This document shows positions 1 through 13,100 of a stretch of 60,000 nucleotides of DNA, piece by piece (position 1 is the first letter of the stretch; every line of letters starts with the position of its first letter). The position numbers and the translations under genes were made by a program. Below the pieces are notes generated by a model. It was not told the DNA's origin, ran no database searches, and worked only from the letters and a program-made list of their open reading frames with translations. The stretch is from Liolophura sinensis (Eukaryota > Mollusca > Polyplacophora > Chitonida > Chitonidae): assembly GCF_032854445.1 (NCBI RefSeq), contig NC_088306.1, positions 22,355,764 through 22,415,763 on the forward strand, given 5' to 3'.

Positions 1-400
1 CACTGTAATTTATGCTGGGGGTGTGTTGCCTCTCAGCCAATGAGAGTTCTTAAAACTGCCGGCTTGTTCGTGGAAACTCGGAACCTACGTCCAACATTCC
101 GGTTTCCCGATCGTCAAACGGAAAACGAACTGTACTGTTCGCTATGTTCTGGGAAGAAGAGGTCTACCGGAAATGTACGTACTGCAATTCGGCAGTTTCC
201 GACGGCCAATTCTCCTCCTAACACAGAAGACTTCAGGACTAGTTCTTAGGCAAAATGGAGTCGCCCACAGCGGATTTTGGCGATGACTTTATTTATAATT
301 TATCAACTTGAGGTACATTTTTCTGGCATGCACCTGCGAGGAAACGCACACTCTTTTCAATGGTATTTCATTGATATTTAATTTTTTTTCTCCTTTAAAT
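1..400 (-). repeat. Inverted partial copy of a dispersed segment
   Basis: Read on the minus strand, this stretch matches 34,340-34,745 and 40,255-40,655, including the phrases CCCCCAGCATAAATTACAG and GACTCCATTTTGCC. The copy runs off the left window edge. It is clearly more diverged from the other two than they are from each other. The open frame at 40-249 lies antisense to the repeat and is not supported as a gene. Nature unknown: a non-autonomous mobile element or a copied promoter region. Confidence 0.8.
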
Positions 401-657
401 AACTTATCGAACAAACCACATGCCTATACACAGATTTATTCCCAATTTCGCAAGAATGCCATACATGCCAAGAACATATATAGTTTATCTATATTTAAAT
501 TTAAGTTTATATTTGAATCTATGCTATAAATTATTGAATGGAGCATGCAGTGGTATCAATGGTAATAGCTGTAAAACAACAGAACTGGTCCAGCGCTCGC
601 AGTACGTTCCCTATCGAACCGTGGCTAGAAAGGCAGGTACAGTCGTTCTATACAAAC

Positions 658-720
658 CTCCGCAGTGTCGAAGAAGTTTATTCCAACTTCCAGCGCCTTC
701 TCTACCACCTGTTTTGAGAC
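658..720 (-). CDS. Single exon of an aldo/keto reductase-like gene (partial)
   Basis: The 63-bp stretch is preceded on the minus strand by TATGTTTCAG and followed by GTTTGT. It reads VSKQVVEKALEVGINFFDTA plus E in phase 0. The string GINFFDTAE, normally followed by VY, is the hallmark core of the aldo/keto reductase superfamily, including the Kv-beta channel subunit branch. The Asp is a conserved active-site residue, and the family's catalytic Tyr would fall on the next exon. That exon should lie at lower coordinates but was not found before the window edge, and no upstream exon was recognised. It may be an exon of a gene running off the left edge, or an isolated relic. The family call is fairly secure; the gene's completeness is not. 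Confidence 0.5.
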
Positions 721-2060
721 CTGAAACATAAACGGATTGTACATAATGGCCATATCAAATATTCTATCCTTCATCTTCCTGACACGATCTAGACACCAAC
801 ATTCAAGAGCTACCAAATCGGTGATTGCATAAGAGAAGTTCGCCCATTGTTCATGCTGGCCAAATAAAACAATCAGCCAATCAAATGACGTTTTTGGACA
901 TCACTACTGACCAATCAATGCACGTCTACTTAATTCATAAACGGTAAAATATGGAAGCATGACGTAAGCGCTAAGAAATACAGACTCTACTGCTAAGGAT
1001 ATCACGTAGTCTCTATCTTACGGGCCATGTTACGGAACAATTACAGATGGCCACACTACATGCGGGATATCTATATGGTATGCAATATTTATAAATAGCC
1101 CCACAGATCTGTTTGCACGTTCTCAGTGAATGAAATAAAAATCCCCCAGTGACCCAGATATTATATACAAACACCCTTGCAGATAACAGTATAGATTATA
1201 ATTAGATAAGTGCGCATGACCAAAGCTTTTGGGTCAGGAGTGAGCATGCGCTTTTAGGTCAGAAAGCTCAACGTGGTCTATCTGCATTCAAGATATGCAA
1301 TCTTGGAACACCTAATGGTGAAATAGGGCGTAAGAATACAGAAAATAGGGCCCGTGAATCACATAACAAATTTGGATGTACGGCGCAGGTCTGGGAGTGG
1401 AACACATCCAATAGAATCAACTTGTGCACAAGAGATTCCGTTTATTCACCTGGTACTAGTATATGTACGGTACGTCGAATCGTGCCTATGCATCTCTAAT
1501 ATCTACATATATGAAATAAAAGAATAAAGGGTACAAAAAAGGGGTCAACTTGTCCGAAAAGTTTTGAGCCCAACAATGCTCAATAATTGGTGCCAAGTAT
1601 GCTTATTCTTTTACCTTGATAAACAATTTTTTGAACTTCATAACATCGCGGTACGACTGCATCATCTAATGGCAACATATCGAGCCACGCTACATATATC
1701 TCTGTGATGGTGCATGTCGATGTGTGTTATGTCATCATCAGTCATTCTTAACATATGTATATCAGTCTGGCTGCACACACACACACAATGCATGCTTATA
1801 TAAAGAAAGTGTGGGTGAAACTAAATTATGTGTGGAGTTGGAGAGAAGCAACCGCACCTTGAGCTCGACCTGAGAAACCTCCTGACTCGGGGCCGCAGTC
1901 GTATCTGAGCGTGTGGACCGCGTGATTAGAACACCTGACCTTATTTTGCACGCAGTTTAGGCCAGTGACCTCCAGCGATACCCCAGTATACCACGCTGTT
2001 AGCTGAGGCCTTCCTGATCATTTTTATTTGTTTTCGTACAAACCCATTGGAAGAATACAT
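721..2060. other. No gene seen
   Basis: AT-rich sequence without convincing coding exons. It contains a short CA run near 1,775-1,787. No recognisable mobile element was found. Confidence 0.5.
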
Positions 2061-2069
2061 GTATATATA

Positions 2070-2139
<70 letters not shown>
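2061..2139. repeat. (TA)n microsatellite
   Basis: Nearly pure TA dinucleotides with one interruption near 2,070. The 93-residue open frame over it is an artefact of the repeat. Confidence 0.95.
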
Positions 2140-2141
<2 letters not shown>

Positions 2142-2240
2142 CATATCGGATGAGGAAAAGCGGTGAAAACATGTTTCAGACGCCTGTCCTTCGCCATAAC
2201 AGGATAGCACATATGTTTTCACACGATATGTATTTTTACG

Positions 2241-2517
2241 CGCTCTGAAAAAAACGAACTGTAATTTCTGTAAATCTAACAGAAATTCTGTTGTTTGAGT
2301 GATGGTAGAATGTATTCTGTTATTCTGTTGTGGCAGATTATACTGTTAAGTACAGCACACACATTGTTTTGACGATCAAGATATGACGATCGCATTAGAC
2401 TGGCAGGATAATGTGTTTGAATATAACACAGTTTTACCTTATAAGAACAGAATACATTCTAGCATCACTGAGACAACTGACTTTCTGTTACAATTTACGG
2501 ATTATTTTTTTAGTGTA
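2241..2517. mobile_element. Palindromic MITE, family M, copy 1 (degenerate)
   Basis: The two halves are inverted versions of each other. The left half has CTGTTGTTTGAGTGATGGTAG then TGTATTCTGTTATTCTG; the right half has AACAGAATACATTCTAGCATC then CTGAGACAACTG. Ends are A/T-rich (CTGAAAAAAACG and TTTTTTTAGTG). Same layout as the element at 11,537-11,793 and the remnant at 56,660-56,893. Confidence 0.7.
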
Positions 2518-2667
2518 CGGTTTTGGATTTATTAAAGCTACTTTGCATTGTGCAATATTTGAACAAGTGGTCAGGCTAGGAAAATGGAGTGACCGGGGAG
2601 CCCAGAGTGTCGGAAGTAAACACACCGCTCTTTACCGGGTATCTTTCAACCCCCTGACTTAAAGCCG

Positions 2668-2941
2668 AAATAGGGGGCTTCCGTGACTCAGTTGAAAAGC
2701 GGGCTAGTGCAGCGTACTGACCCAGGAGTCTCTAACCAATGCGGTTGCTGTGAGTTCAAGTCCAACTCATGCTGTCTTCCTCTCCGGCCGTATGTGGAAA
2801 GGTCTGTTAGCATCCTGCAGATGGTCGTGGATTTCCCCCGTGCTGTACCCGGTTTCCTCCCACCATAATACTGGCCGTCGTCGTATAAGTGAAATATTCT
2901 TGAGTACGGCGTAAAACACCAATCAAATAAATAAGTAAATA
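2668..2941 (+). mobile_element. SINE-1 (tRNA-derived), full length, diverged
   Basis: The head starts GGGGGCTTCCGTGACTCAGTTG (degenerate A box) and has GAGTTCAAGTCC (B box). The body contains CCTCTCCGGCCGTA and GGTTTCCTCCCACCATAAT. The tail ends AACACCAATCAAATAAATAA. This is the commonest SINE of the window. Confidence 0.9.
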
Positions 2942-5409
2942 AAGCCGCCATCAAAGCAGCGAGAACTGCATTCGAACACACAACTTCAATCATCAAGGGC
3001 TCAGCAACGAGCCGACACTTTAACCGCCTCTGCAAACCGTTTTTCGATCATATTGGCCGCACGTCTTTATAGGCCTATGGGGGCTCTTTAGTAGGCCACG
3101 TATATGGAAGAGGTTCAAAGGCATAGACACAATTGAAAACTAGCTTTATAACTTGTGGGAAAAACCAGAAGTCATTGTATACCTACTGCCTAACAAAACG
3201 AATCTCAGTCATCTATACCGTCATCTGGCCCTCTAACGGGCAGCTGCACGGACCTTACTTTACGGCGGCTCACTTAATCCGCCCGCCTGGCAGCACTCAC
3301 CTCCTGCGGCTGAGCGTCCCAGTTCACCGTGTCCTTCCCGTCATTGAACTGCCAGCAGCCTATACATACCGGCGAGACACTGAGGTCTGAGCCTGGCAGT
3401 GTGACCCTTTTCATGGCTTATGTAGACGGTGAGGTACTGCAAAGCTTTCCCGTACAGTCCCTGGGTTTGCTTCCCAATTAAGTGGATGCTAGCTGCTTGC
3501 TGGAAGAAGTGACAGAACTGTCGAAGAACGTCGGTTGCACTAAAATTGTGGCGTGGCACGATGACCTGATTGTTCGGCCTCCCGGTATGTAAGTGGGACG
3601 ATGCTGGGCGAGAGGCTCACGCAGGGCAAAGTTTTAAGATCAAGAGAGTGTAGACCTACGTCCAGCTGATAATTACGACGCCACTGGTGATAACAAAACC
3701 TCTTAGCACAGTCCCTATCAGTTGTTGATATTCCCAGTAAGATTACGTCGCGCATGCGGTTTCTACGTCCCGCTACTATGTCATGAGTATTTATCATCGC
3801 TTTAAAGTTACCTCCCTTGAATCGCCAATTGGGCCTAAAGGCCTCGTCGTTCTATCAACAAAGATTTGGTAAGTGTCCTACTTTCAGTATGTATTTATTT
3901 ACCTTTTTGATTGGTTCTGTAACAGGTGGTGATTGTCGGGATAAGAAAACTACCAGAACTTGCCATAGAGGGCCTTTTTGGCCATAAAAAGTTTGAAAAT
4001 ACGTCATTGCTTAGGGTATACGTTATCTGTATTTCTGTAGGTGTAGTTCGGGATTTATTTAAGCTAATCTTCATTTTGCAATCAGTATACATTGTATTAG
4101 TTCCATATACAAACAGAGTATAGAAAACATATAGCTAGCCACGTGTGTTAACATCCATAGATGTACACCTTTACATTATTATTTCCATTATACATCTGGA
4201 GATCAGTTATAATGAAAGTGTTACAGATTGCAAAAAAGTGTCGTTTTAGGATCTGCTTGCATAGCGTATAGAGAGTCACTCGAGTCTTGAATCACTGTGA
4301 CCGGTGGTAACTTACAGTTATACACGTCCGTTGTTGTCGGATTTGCCATGGACTTGTGGTCTTCTTATACCTCTACGAAATCTGATGTATACAGAGTGCT
4401 GTCAATAAAGATAAGATAACGATTTTTTCTCTATATTTGTTTTCCAGTCTTCGCGTAATTGTTGTTTGTAATCGCGTATTCTTTCGCCCCAATCTTCTTT
4501 TTGGGAGATATATTTCACTACGAGATAGTATTTTAAGCCCCTTTTAACCCCTTAACTTTTGAGGGGAGGGCAACAGCGTAGCGTGTACCAGAGCCGCCAA
4601 GTTCTTGAAGTCCTCTAAGTGCTCCGAACGATTACGCGGGCAATAATCTCTGTGACGTTGTTAGAGCTTTTCATGTTGGAAGGAATGCTGATGTGATATG
4701 CGCGAGTTAATCGTGAGCAACAGGGGCAAGTTTTGTGTGCATAGAAATACCTGTGGTACCGATATATCTGTTTGCATAAGACCAAGCCAACCTCTGAAAC
4801 CTATTTTGACTATCAGTGTTTATCACGCTAGGTTGTGTGAAGGCTGCAAATCTCCCCCCTCCCCCCCCCCCGCCCCTCCCCTTGAGTTTCCTGAGAGTTG
4901 GCTGAGAGCTCGCATATCGAGATCAAGAATTGGCCTGACAAAATCTCACCAGATTTATGTCCACTGAATTCGTAATCCCTTTTTTCTCTCCATTTCTATC
5001 ATCTGTCAAACTGTTCAGTATACGCAAACATTTCTGACAATTTGCTGGCTAACACTGTCATTTAGGCCTACGTGGAACACTGGAAGGCTCATTTATACCA
5101 AAAAAAGATCAAGTTTCCTTACTTTTAAATGCCTTGCTTTTTCTATTTAGAAAGTACTGGCGGGGGAAGTATCAATGACATTTTCATTTTCAATTATATA
5201 TATATATATATATACATATATATACTCAGCTTATATCTAAAGACTACTATTACGCCTGAAAATCATAAGGTGGTTTTGTAAGCGTTTATTTTCAGAACAT
5301 AGTGAATGACATATATATATACATATATGAAACAATTTCACAAGCTATTTAAATAAGTGAATAACTGTTTTGAAATAGATGTTAGTGAGAATATTAGATT
5401 TAAAAACGC
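2942..5409. other. No gene seen
   Basis: Open frames here (for example 3,341-3,797 minus) have no recognisable motif and no convincing splice borders. A poly-C tract lies at about 4,854-4,870. Confidence 0.45.
5195..5226. repeat. (TA)n microsatellite
   Basis: Short TA run with one CA interruption. Confidence 0.9.
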
Positions 5410-5616
5410 TTAAAATGCGCGCCTCCGGCCGTCTTGCAATTCAGAGCTAACAAGCATTGTACATGAACTTTCTCCAGGGAAACTGACGTCCCGTGCAAGC
5501 CAGGGATCCATCAGTACATAATCTGGCCCAACTGGGAGCTGCCTTCCACGAGGAATGGTATCAGGAGGATGACAGGTGGTATGAGGAGAAGAGATCAGAC
5601 AGTCATCCAGGCACAC
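5410..5616 (-). other. Unrecognised open frame, possible exon
   Basis: This frame is richer in G+C than its surroundings and ends in a TAA stop. It includes MDPWLARDVSFPGESS. A possible acceptor (TTTTACGTCAG) precedes it on the minus strand near 5,640. It matches no family I know and has no partner exon. It lies about 400 bp beyond the oxidoreductase stop, so it could be 3' UTR. It is listed only because it is not repeat-derived. Confidence 0.18.
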
Positions 5617-5995
5617 GGCGGATACACCCGATACTGACGTAAAACGCTTTCAGAGATACCACATGACGTTTTTTTGAGTAATTTCAACCACTGCATCAAC
5701 ACTGCTCACTTCAGAGCCATACTTTAAAGCCATTGTTTCATATCAAAACCAGTGATGACAGAAATACGTGTGTGTTATCATTAATACACATGGATTCCAA
5801 TCATTTTGTATTTTTTAATAAGCGACAGGGTCACATGGTTCACAGCCAGTCACATTTTACTCTCTGTTAATCCATAAGAACATTAATCGCCCGTGTACAA
5901 AATCGCCACAGTGAAAAGCAGGGGATGGGGGAGGGGGTGCTTAATTAAGTTCTTTGTGTACACAAAAGCAATATTGTTGGGGTCCAAGTGTATTG
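5617..5995. other. 3' flank of the oxidoreductase, nothing specific
   Basis: Probably 3' UTR and intergenic sequence. A G-rich tract (GGGGATGGGGGAGGGGG) lies at 5,922-5,938. No clear AATAAA was found close to the stop. Confidence 0.4.
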
Positions 5996-6126
5996 CTAGA
6001 CGTCTCTGTTTGATACAAATTCCTGGAAGTTGATGACTTTGTTTTGTTTGTAAGACTCCACGGCTGCTTCTATCATCAACGCCGTCAAGACACATTCGTC
6101 CTTTGTGACACACGGGGAGCATTTAC
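5996..6126 (-). CDS. Oxidoreductase exon 8 (terminal)
   Basis: 131 nt. It reads GKCSPCVTKDECVLTALMIE and continues AAVESYKQNKVINFQEFVSN plus RDV, then TAG. The family's C-terminal helix is intact. The intron before it is 2.7 kb and holds the 61-bp inverted repeats and a TA microsatellite. Confidence 0.9.
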
Positions 6127-7141
6127 CTGGTAAATATACGATTAAGTACGATATACGAACAGGTTCACAATCTAATCGCGAATATATGTAGCATTTGCTT
6201 GTTTATTTAATTAAGCATGAGCTGGACTTGAACTCACAACGACCGCATTGGTTTCAGCCTCCTGGTTCATTTCATCGAGTATACATATTTACAAGAACTT
6301 GGCGCCGCCAAACGTGAATATATGCAGTATTGTCCGTACAAAGAGTACTGTCCAGCATAAAATATAGACGAAAAACACGTATATAGTACCTTGGCCGTGA
6401 AATAAACATAATTAAAGGTTTAACACCGCCGTAGCGGTGTTTGTTGTGTAGCCCAATACTGCGGAACCTTGATTCGTACTGAGTCAAATCCTGAGAATGC
6501 GCAGCATTGGAGGGATTTGACAAGGTAAGAAACAAAGCTCGGCAGTATCGGGTTACACAACAAACACCAAGACGAATTCGTTAAAATCTATTCTATCATT
6601 GAGGTCGCGTGTTCATACCCACGTCTGACTGTTTCTAATGTGACTTTAAGTCAGGGAGGCAGTTTACCAGTAAAAAATTACTTATGGCACTCTGGATTCC
6701 TCCACCCCATAAATCAGTCTGTTGTATTTAACTGAAAAATATGGGGCCCTAAAATTGACATGGTGAAAGATATTTTGGGAAGAGAAAAATATAAATACGC
6801 AGCTGTAAAAATTACTTGGTAAAACAAAAAATTTGGAAAAGAAAAGAAAGTGACATGGTGAAAACAAAATTTTTGGAAGAGAAAAAAAATGGTCGAAAAA
6901 ACTTTTTTAGAAGAGAAAATCTTTTTTTGAACACCCGAATTTTAAAGTAGGGGCCCAATCATACATGGGGTTATAAGCTATAATCCTATCTGTATTCCTG
7001 GGGCTAATGCGTGATCTTCAGTGTCGTTTTGCTTTTGCAAATTATACTTTCTCAGCCCCAAAATGTCCTTTTTGACGACGAGAAACTGTTGCATCTGAGA
7101 ATGAAAGATGTCAGATATATAAGGGCTGGTCTGCACGCTTT

Positions 7142-7198
<57 letters not shown>

Positions 7199-10100
7199 TA
7201 TAATATATTTATAATATATTATTTAGTCGATATATGTCTCTTTGAAATCTGTTTATGAATAAGCTGTCTCAATCATAATTAGAAATGCATTGCGCGCTTA
7301 AAACAAATCGGCATATAGCAGTGTATCCTTTTGTTCTTTTGGTACGTCACTGTTCCTGTGTACCGTAATTCTTCAACCTTTTCGCATGTTTGCAAGGTGT
7401 TTATTTAAGCACATTCTGAAGGCCTCAATGATAGAATAGATTTTAACGAATTCGTCTTGGTGTTTGTTGTGTAACCCGATACTATTATTACTGTTAAAAT
7501 TATACTTTTTTTAAGCTCTGGAAATGTAGGCCCCTACGTGCACATGTATCTCTTAAGCACTGCAGAGCGGCAGATGACAAAGAATGGTATATGTTTTTAA
7601 ACTGACTGGAACTGCCATGTGTAGGCGATCACGTCCATGGTAATCCTTGTTCTTAATTTGAAATACAAGTTATTTATCTAATGGTAAGACCGTAGTCAAT
7701 ACATACAGTTATTACTGTGAGGCGCTCGTCTGTGCTTGGCTGGCATTTTGGTGTTTGATTGCAAACGACCTATGATTGGTCAATTCAGTTTTCTCTTCCA
7801 AAACAATGTTTTTTCACAATGTCTTTTTTTCCCCAGCATATTACATTCACGGCTCCGTATTGTATTTTGTATTGAAGGAAATTGTTTTCTGATCTGAGCA
7901 ATCAGATGAAGAATGCTATTTAAATGAAGTAGTTAAGCATATGACGTCATTCTTCGCGGAAACTCCTTATATGTGGAAACAAGATGGTCGCATATAAATG
8001 TTAGGGTCGGAGTCATCTAAACGAAAGCAGTAGGGTTAGTACTATACTTTTAGATGAATTGTGGCACGTTGGTGTGTGATTTCTAAAGCAAAATGCGACA
8101 CTAGGCCTAAGGTATGCTTGTATTCATAAAGTATCCCGCATAAAGTTTAAAAGGTGCCTTTCTATTTTGGTGATATCGTATCACTAAGATATCGCAGTTC
8201 AAAATGAACAAAATGCCCACATGGCTGAAATCTAAAGTGCCGTCATGGTATCAGCTTTAACGAGTCAGGCGTGAGTTATTTTTATAATCCGATTAAGCAA
8301 ATTCTTCCCCTGTGACGCCGTGCGAATCCTGTTTTACCTTTTAGCAACATACACTGAAGAGAGTAAGGTACGAATGACACGACGTGGTGTTTTTTGTTTC
8401 TCTAAAATGACTTCCAGATTATAACTCTATTTACTTAGTTACCAAGTACGTCGGAAAAAGATGCATGGCACCGTTCAGGTCGTTCTCCAAACCGCGTCTC
8501 AAATAGTTAAACTTACATGTTTACTGTTTTTCATGTTAAGCTTCTTACAAAGGGACCCCGTAGCTCAGTTGGTTAGCGCGTTAGCGCAGCGTTATGATTA
8601 AGCATCGGTCGCTGTGAGTTCAAGTCCAGCTCATGCTGGCTTCCTCTCCGGCCGTAAATGGGAAGGTATTACAGCAACCTACGGATGGTCGTGGATTTCG
8701 GCCGGGTTCTGCCCGGTTTCATTCCACCATAATGCTGGCTCCCGTCGTATGAGTGAAATATTCTTGAGTACGGCGTAAAACACCAATCAAATAAATAAAT
8801 AAATAAATAATGAATAGAAACTTTTATTTTAGCTATCTCTATACGGACCTTCTACACAGTCGAGGAAATGATTGAGCTGGATTTCGAAAGAATCGCTAAA
8901 CCTCTGTGTAAAGGTGTGCATCATGGGTTTCTGAAGGGCGCCGATGTCAAGTTTCTTGGTGGTCAGACTCAGTGGTGGGTTATCGAATGAACCCATGCCT
9001 TGAGATCCGAACAACTGAAAGGGAACAAATGCTTGATTTAACTGATTGTTTTGACGCAATGATCGGATTAAACATGAATTTAATAATATATTTGATCGTT
9101 ACTCAACATCATACTCAATAGTTTTTCAAGCAAACGATGGCAGTCAGATTTATGGGTTAAACATTGGACTTTTGGTAATTTACTGACGAACTTTCTGTAA
9201 GTTATTTATTTATTTATTTGATTGGTGTTTTACGGCGTACTCAAGAATATTTCACTTATACGACGGTGGCCAGCATTATGGTGGGTGGAAACCAGGCGGA
9301 GCCCGGGGGGAAACCCACGACCATCCGCGGGTTGCTGGCAGACCTTCCCACGTACGGCCGTAGAGGAAGCCAGCATGAGCTGGACTTGAACTCACAGCGA
9401 CCGCATTAGTGAGAGACTCCTGGGTCATTACGCTGCGCTAGCGCGCTAACCAACTGAGCCACGGAGGCCCCCTCAACTTTCTGTAAGTGGCGTATTAGTT
9501 ATGCACACTATAATGGTGGAAGACAATTGGTCTTTCTTCACAAGCATCTTCCGGCTAAATCCAGGAATAAACATGAATGATCAACAGATTGATCGATTAA
9601 TTGACTAACAGACTGATTTATTTTACTGATTCTTTAATTCATTGATTGATTCGTTCAAAGGAAAATCCTTCAATTACACACCTCAACTCTGAAATCATGG
9701 CCATAACAAGATTCCCGTGCTGAGTCCAGTAAACAGATGACACCATCCGGGTACTTCATGGTAACTATGCTGACGTCAGGCTGACCTTTTTCCACAGCGA
9801 CGGGGTCGTGGGCATGCGCGACGACATGAATGGATTCCGGCGCTGCACATTTCATGATCCACGCCATGAAGTCGAAGTCGTGCACCGCTATGTCGCTTAA
9901 TATATTACACTCGTTCGTATCTGTGAGATGAATTCAAAAGTTACAAAATTATAAGTGCCATTTGAAAAACTTCTAAATCTCATAAAAGACAATATTGCTT
10001 TGATCAACTTAGTTTATTTAGAAGTAAGCGTTGTTTTTTTGAAATTGGGACATCTTATAGCAAGTGATACGCCTGTCGATTGATCGTAATTAAGCAATGG

Positions 10101-13100
10101 GTGGTGCTTGGCAAAACCATTCCAGTCCCGTAACAAACGTACTTAATGGTACTGGAAGTCTTTTCTAACTTTCTATTGTTTTGCAACAAGCAAATCACCG
10201 ATCATTAAAACAGCCTGTCTTCGGAATCTACTTTTCGGTATTTTTCAAATGCACTGTGTTACAGAGACCTTCATGAGATTGTCATGCAGTAGTTTAATAA
10301 AACCCTAAAAAATTATACGAAATCTAGAGTAGAATCGAAATGATTCATGAGAAGAATTTTAGGACGTTTGAAATAGTCCTAGTCCTCAAACACAAATGAG
10401 ATGTCGTTGTATACATTCATGACAGTGTAACCTTTTATGTGGTTGTATTTCTTTTGTTTGGGTGTAATGCCGCACGGAATCACACTTCACCGATGCGACA
10501 GTGATAACGTGCAGAGCGGCCCGGAATAAACCACAGGTATTTGGCAAGCGACTAATGTACTTTCCCGGGGGTGAGGGCGCAAATAAACCCAGAAAGTCAG
10601 TTTAGTGTGTATACCACACTTGTACATGACAAATGATGTCCCACTAACTCCATGAAACACGAACTTAAAAAAACCCAACCTGCAACTTTTCAGTAAGGAT
10701 TTCACGCTTGGTTAAGCAATGTCACACTGTTAATTTGTGTTGATGAGAACTGAGAACCATTTTTATAGAGCTTTTTTCACACTTCAATGTTTGTATAAAA
10801 TATTTCATTAACGGAGCAATAATCATTCATATACTATAACAAAAAGTTGAGGTATATTTTATATAACTCCTTTTGCTATCTCTCCTAAATACGATTGTAT
10901 AAATGGAAATCAATAATGAATAGCAGTAACAGGCTGTTCTCAACGTATGCTGATCATCTTCATTAAACACCAATATTAACTGCGCAGGACCCATTTATTG
11001 AATAGAGTATTAGCTAATACCGGTTTTAAGTTATATTATATATTTACGATTTTAACAGAACCCAGCAAACCAATGCAGCTGTACAGAGGCCAAACTGAAT
11101 AGAAGTAAATTAGTTCATCTTTAACATACTTTTATGTAAATATTTTTGGTACAAAAACTGAAATCTTGGCTTAAAGTTAAGTCTAATATTAAGTCTTAAA
11201 ACAGTTTTGAACAACTGGGCCCAGGTGTCTTGTAGGACAAATGCATCTGATTGGGATGTATTTCGAAATTTGACTTCAAAGTTCATTGTCAGTCAGCTTT
11301 TTATTTACATTTGACCGAATAAATCACGACAACAAGTTTTTAGTATATCGTAATAAATGTGTTATGTATATCTTTATTGAATGCCACCGTGTTACTGTTA
11401 CATTATTCATCTGTAATGATATATAAAGTTATTGACCATAAATACCTATGTCTTATTATGTAGAACTTTCTTTACACACCGTTTGAAGAAAATGTCAATT
11501 ATTCTGATGCTTCTGTTCAACATATAAAGAAGAGTACACTCAAAAAATTAATCCGTTAATTTTAACTGAAAGCCCCTTGTCTGAGTGATGCCAGAATGCA
11601 TTAATGTTATTGCAACAGATTATTCTGTTAAATATAACACACATATTCTATTTATTTAACATAAAGATTCTTTTAGACTAATAAGATATTATGTTGAATA
11701 TGACAAAATAGTATGTTGTAATAACAGAATACATTCTTGCATCGCTCAGACAATAGATTTTCTCTTAAAATTAACAGATTAATTTTTTGAGTGAATAAGC
11801 TTAGCTTACCCATCGTCGGCATTAGTTCGTGTGAAGGCTTGGGAGAGTCGCGCACGGTGAGCCTGCACAGTTGTAGTTTGCCGAGCTGGCCGTCTTTGTA
11901 ACAGTCGTATACATGGCGATAGGATGGGTCATATCGTCTGAAAATACATCTCTTATTTGACTGCTGTTTTACTTGGTACTCAACAATATTTCACTTATAC
12001 GACTGCGCTCAGTGTTATGGTGGAAATAAACCGGACAGAATCCATGGAAATCCCCGACCATCCGTACGTTACTGGAAGACCTTCCCACATACGACCAGAG
12101 AGAAACCTGGCATGAGCTGGACTTGAACTCAAAGCGACCGCATGGGTTAGGTTGATTGATTGATTGGTGTTTTAGGCTGAGTTCAAGAATATTTCACTTA
12201 TACGACGACAGCGAGAAACCAGGTAGCATCCGAGGGAAGTGCACGGTCATCCGGAGATTGGCTGCAGACCTTCCCACGTACGACCAAAGAGAATGCCAGC
12301 GTGAGCTGGACTTGAACTCACAACGACCACATTATTGAGAAGCTCCTGGGTCATTGCACTGCACAAAGATGATAACCACTAAAGCCTGGAGGGTAACCTA
12401 TACAACCATCCACAGGTTGCTGGAAAACTCCTTATAGCGCATGCGTCGCCCTCTACCTTTCGTAGTACATTTCTGTCACCGCTAGACCTTCGGAACCTGT
12501 GAGACGCACGTAGGCTTATTTAGGCTTAGCCTCATCACGTATTTCCTAGCGCGGAACTATTTAGTCAATGAAATCGCTTCGGTTTTGGTTAGAATCATGT
12601 TGTACATACTCTTGATAAAGAGAACGCATGTGTATGTTAGAGACAAAGGCTTGGACGGATTGTTTTGGGTTAACTGACATCACTTCCGGACTCATGACCG
12701 TGAGCCCAGTGAGTCCAGATTTCTGGACAAAATTTCTGCGATAGGTGGAGAGTAACGCCTGTGGTGCAAGGAGTATGGGTTGCTGGACGCATAATTTCTG
12801 ATTAAAGGTTTGATTGTATACCTATTATACTCTCCCAAAAAAGAAACGGATAGTCAAACATTCAGACACAACTACAATTGAAGTATTTTGCTCTGGGAAG
12901 ATTGAAATTTCTACACTGATTCTTCACTGCTGTTTGAGTTTTTTTCCTGTTATCAGTTTGGCTTTTCAAGCATTTGAAATTTTTGATTTAATTTATCAGT
13001 TGTTTGTTTAATACGAATAGCTGAATGAGCTTCTGTTACTTATTCATGACATTCTGACTACAGCCTTTGTAACTTGATTCAAAATGACGCACACCTATTA

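Noticed and set aside
3341-3797. Two minus frames in a GC-richer patch
   Set aside because: Moderate length only; no family resemblance and no consistent splice borders.
8551-8625. Genuine tRNA gene at a SINE-1 head
   Set aside because: The same head occurs many times in the window, always followed by SINE-1 body and tail.
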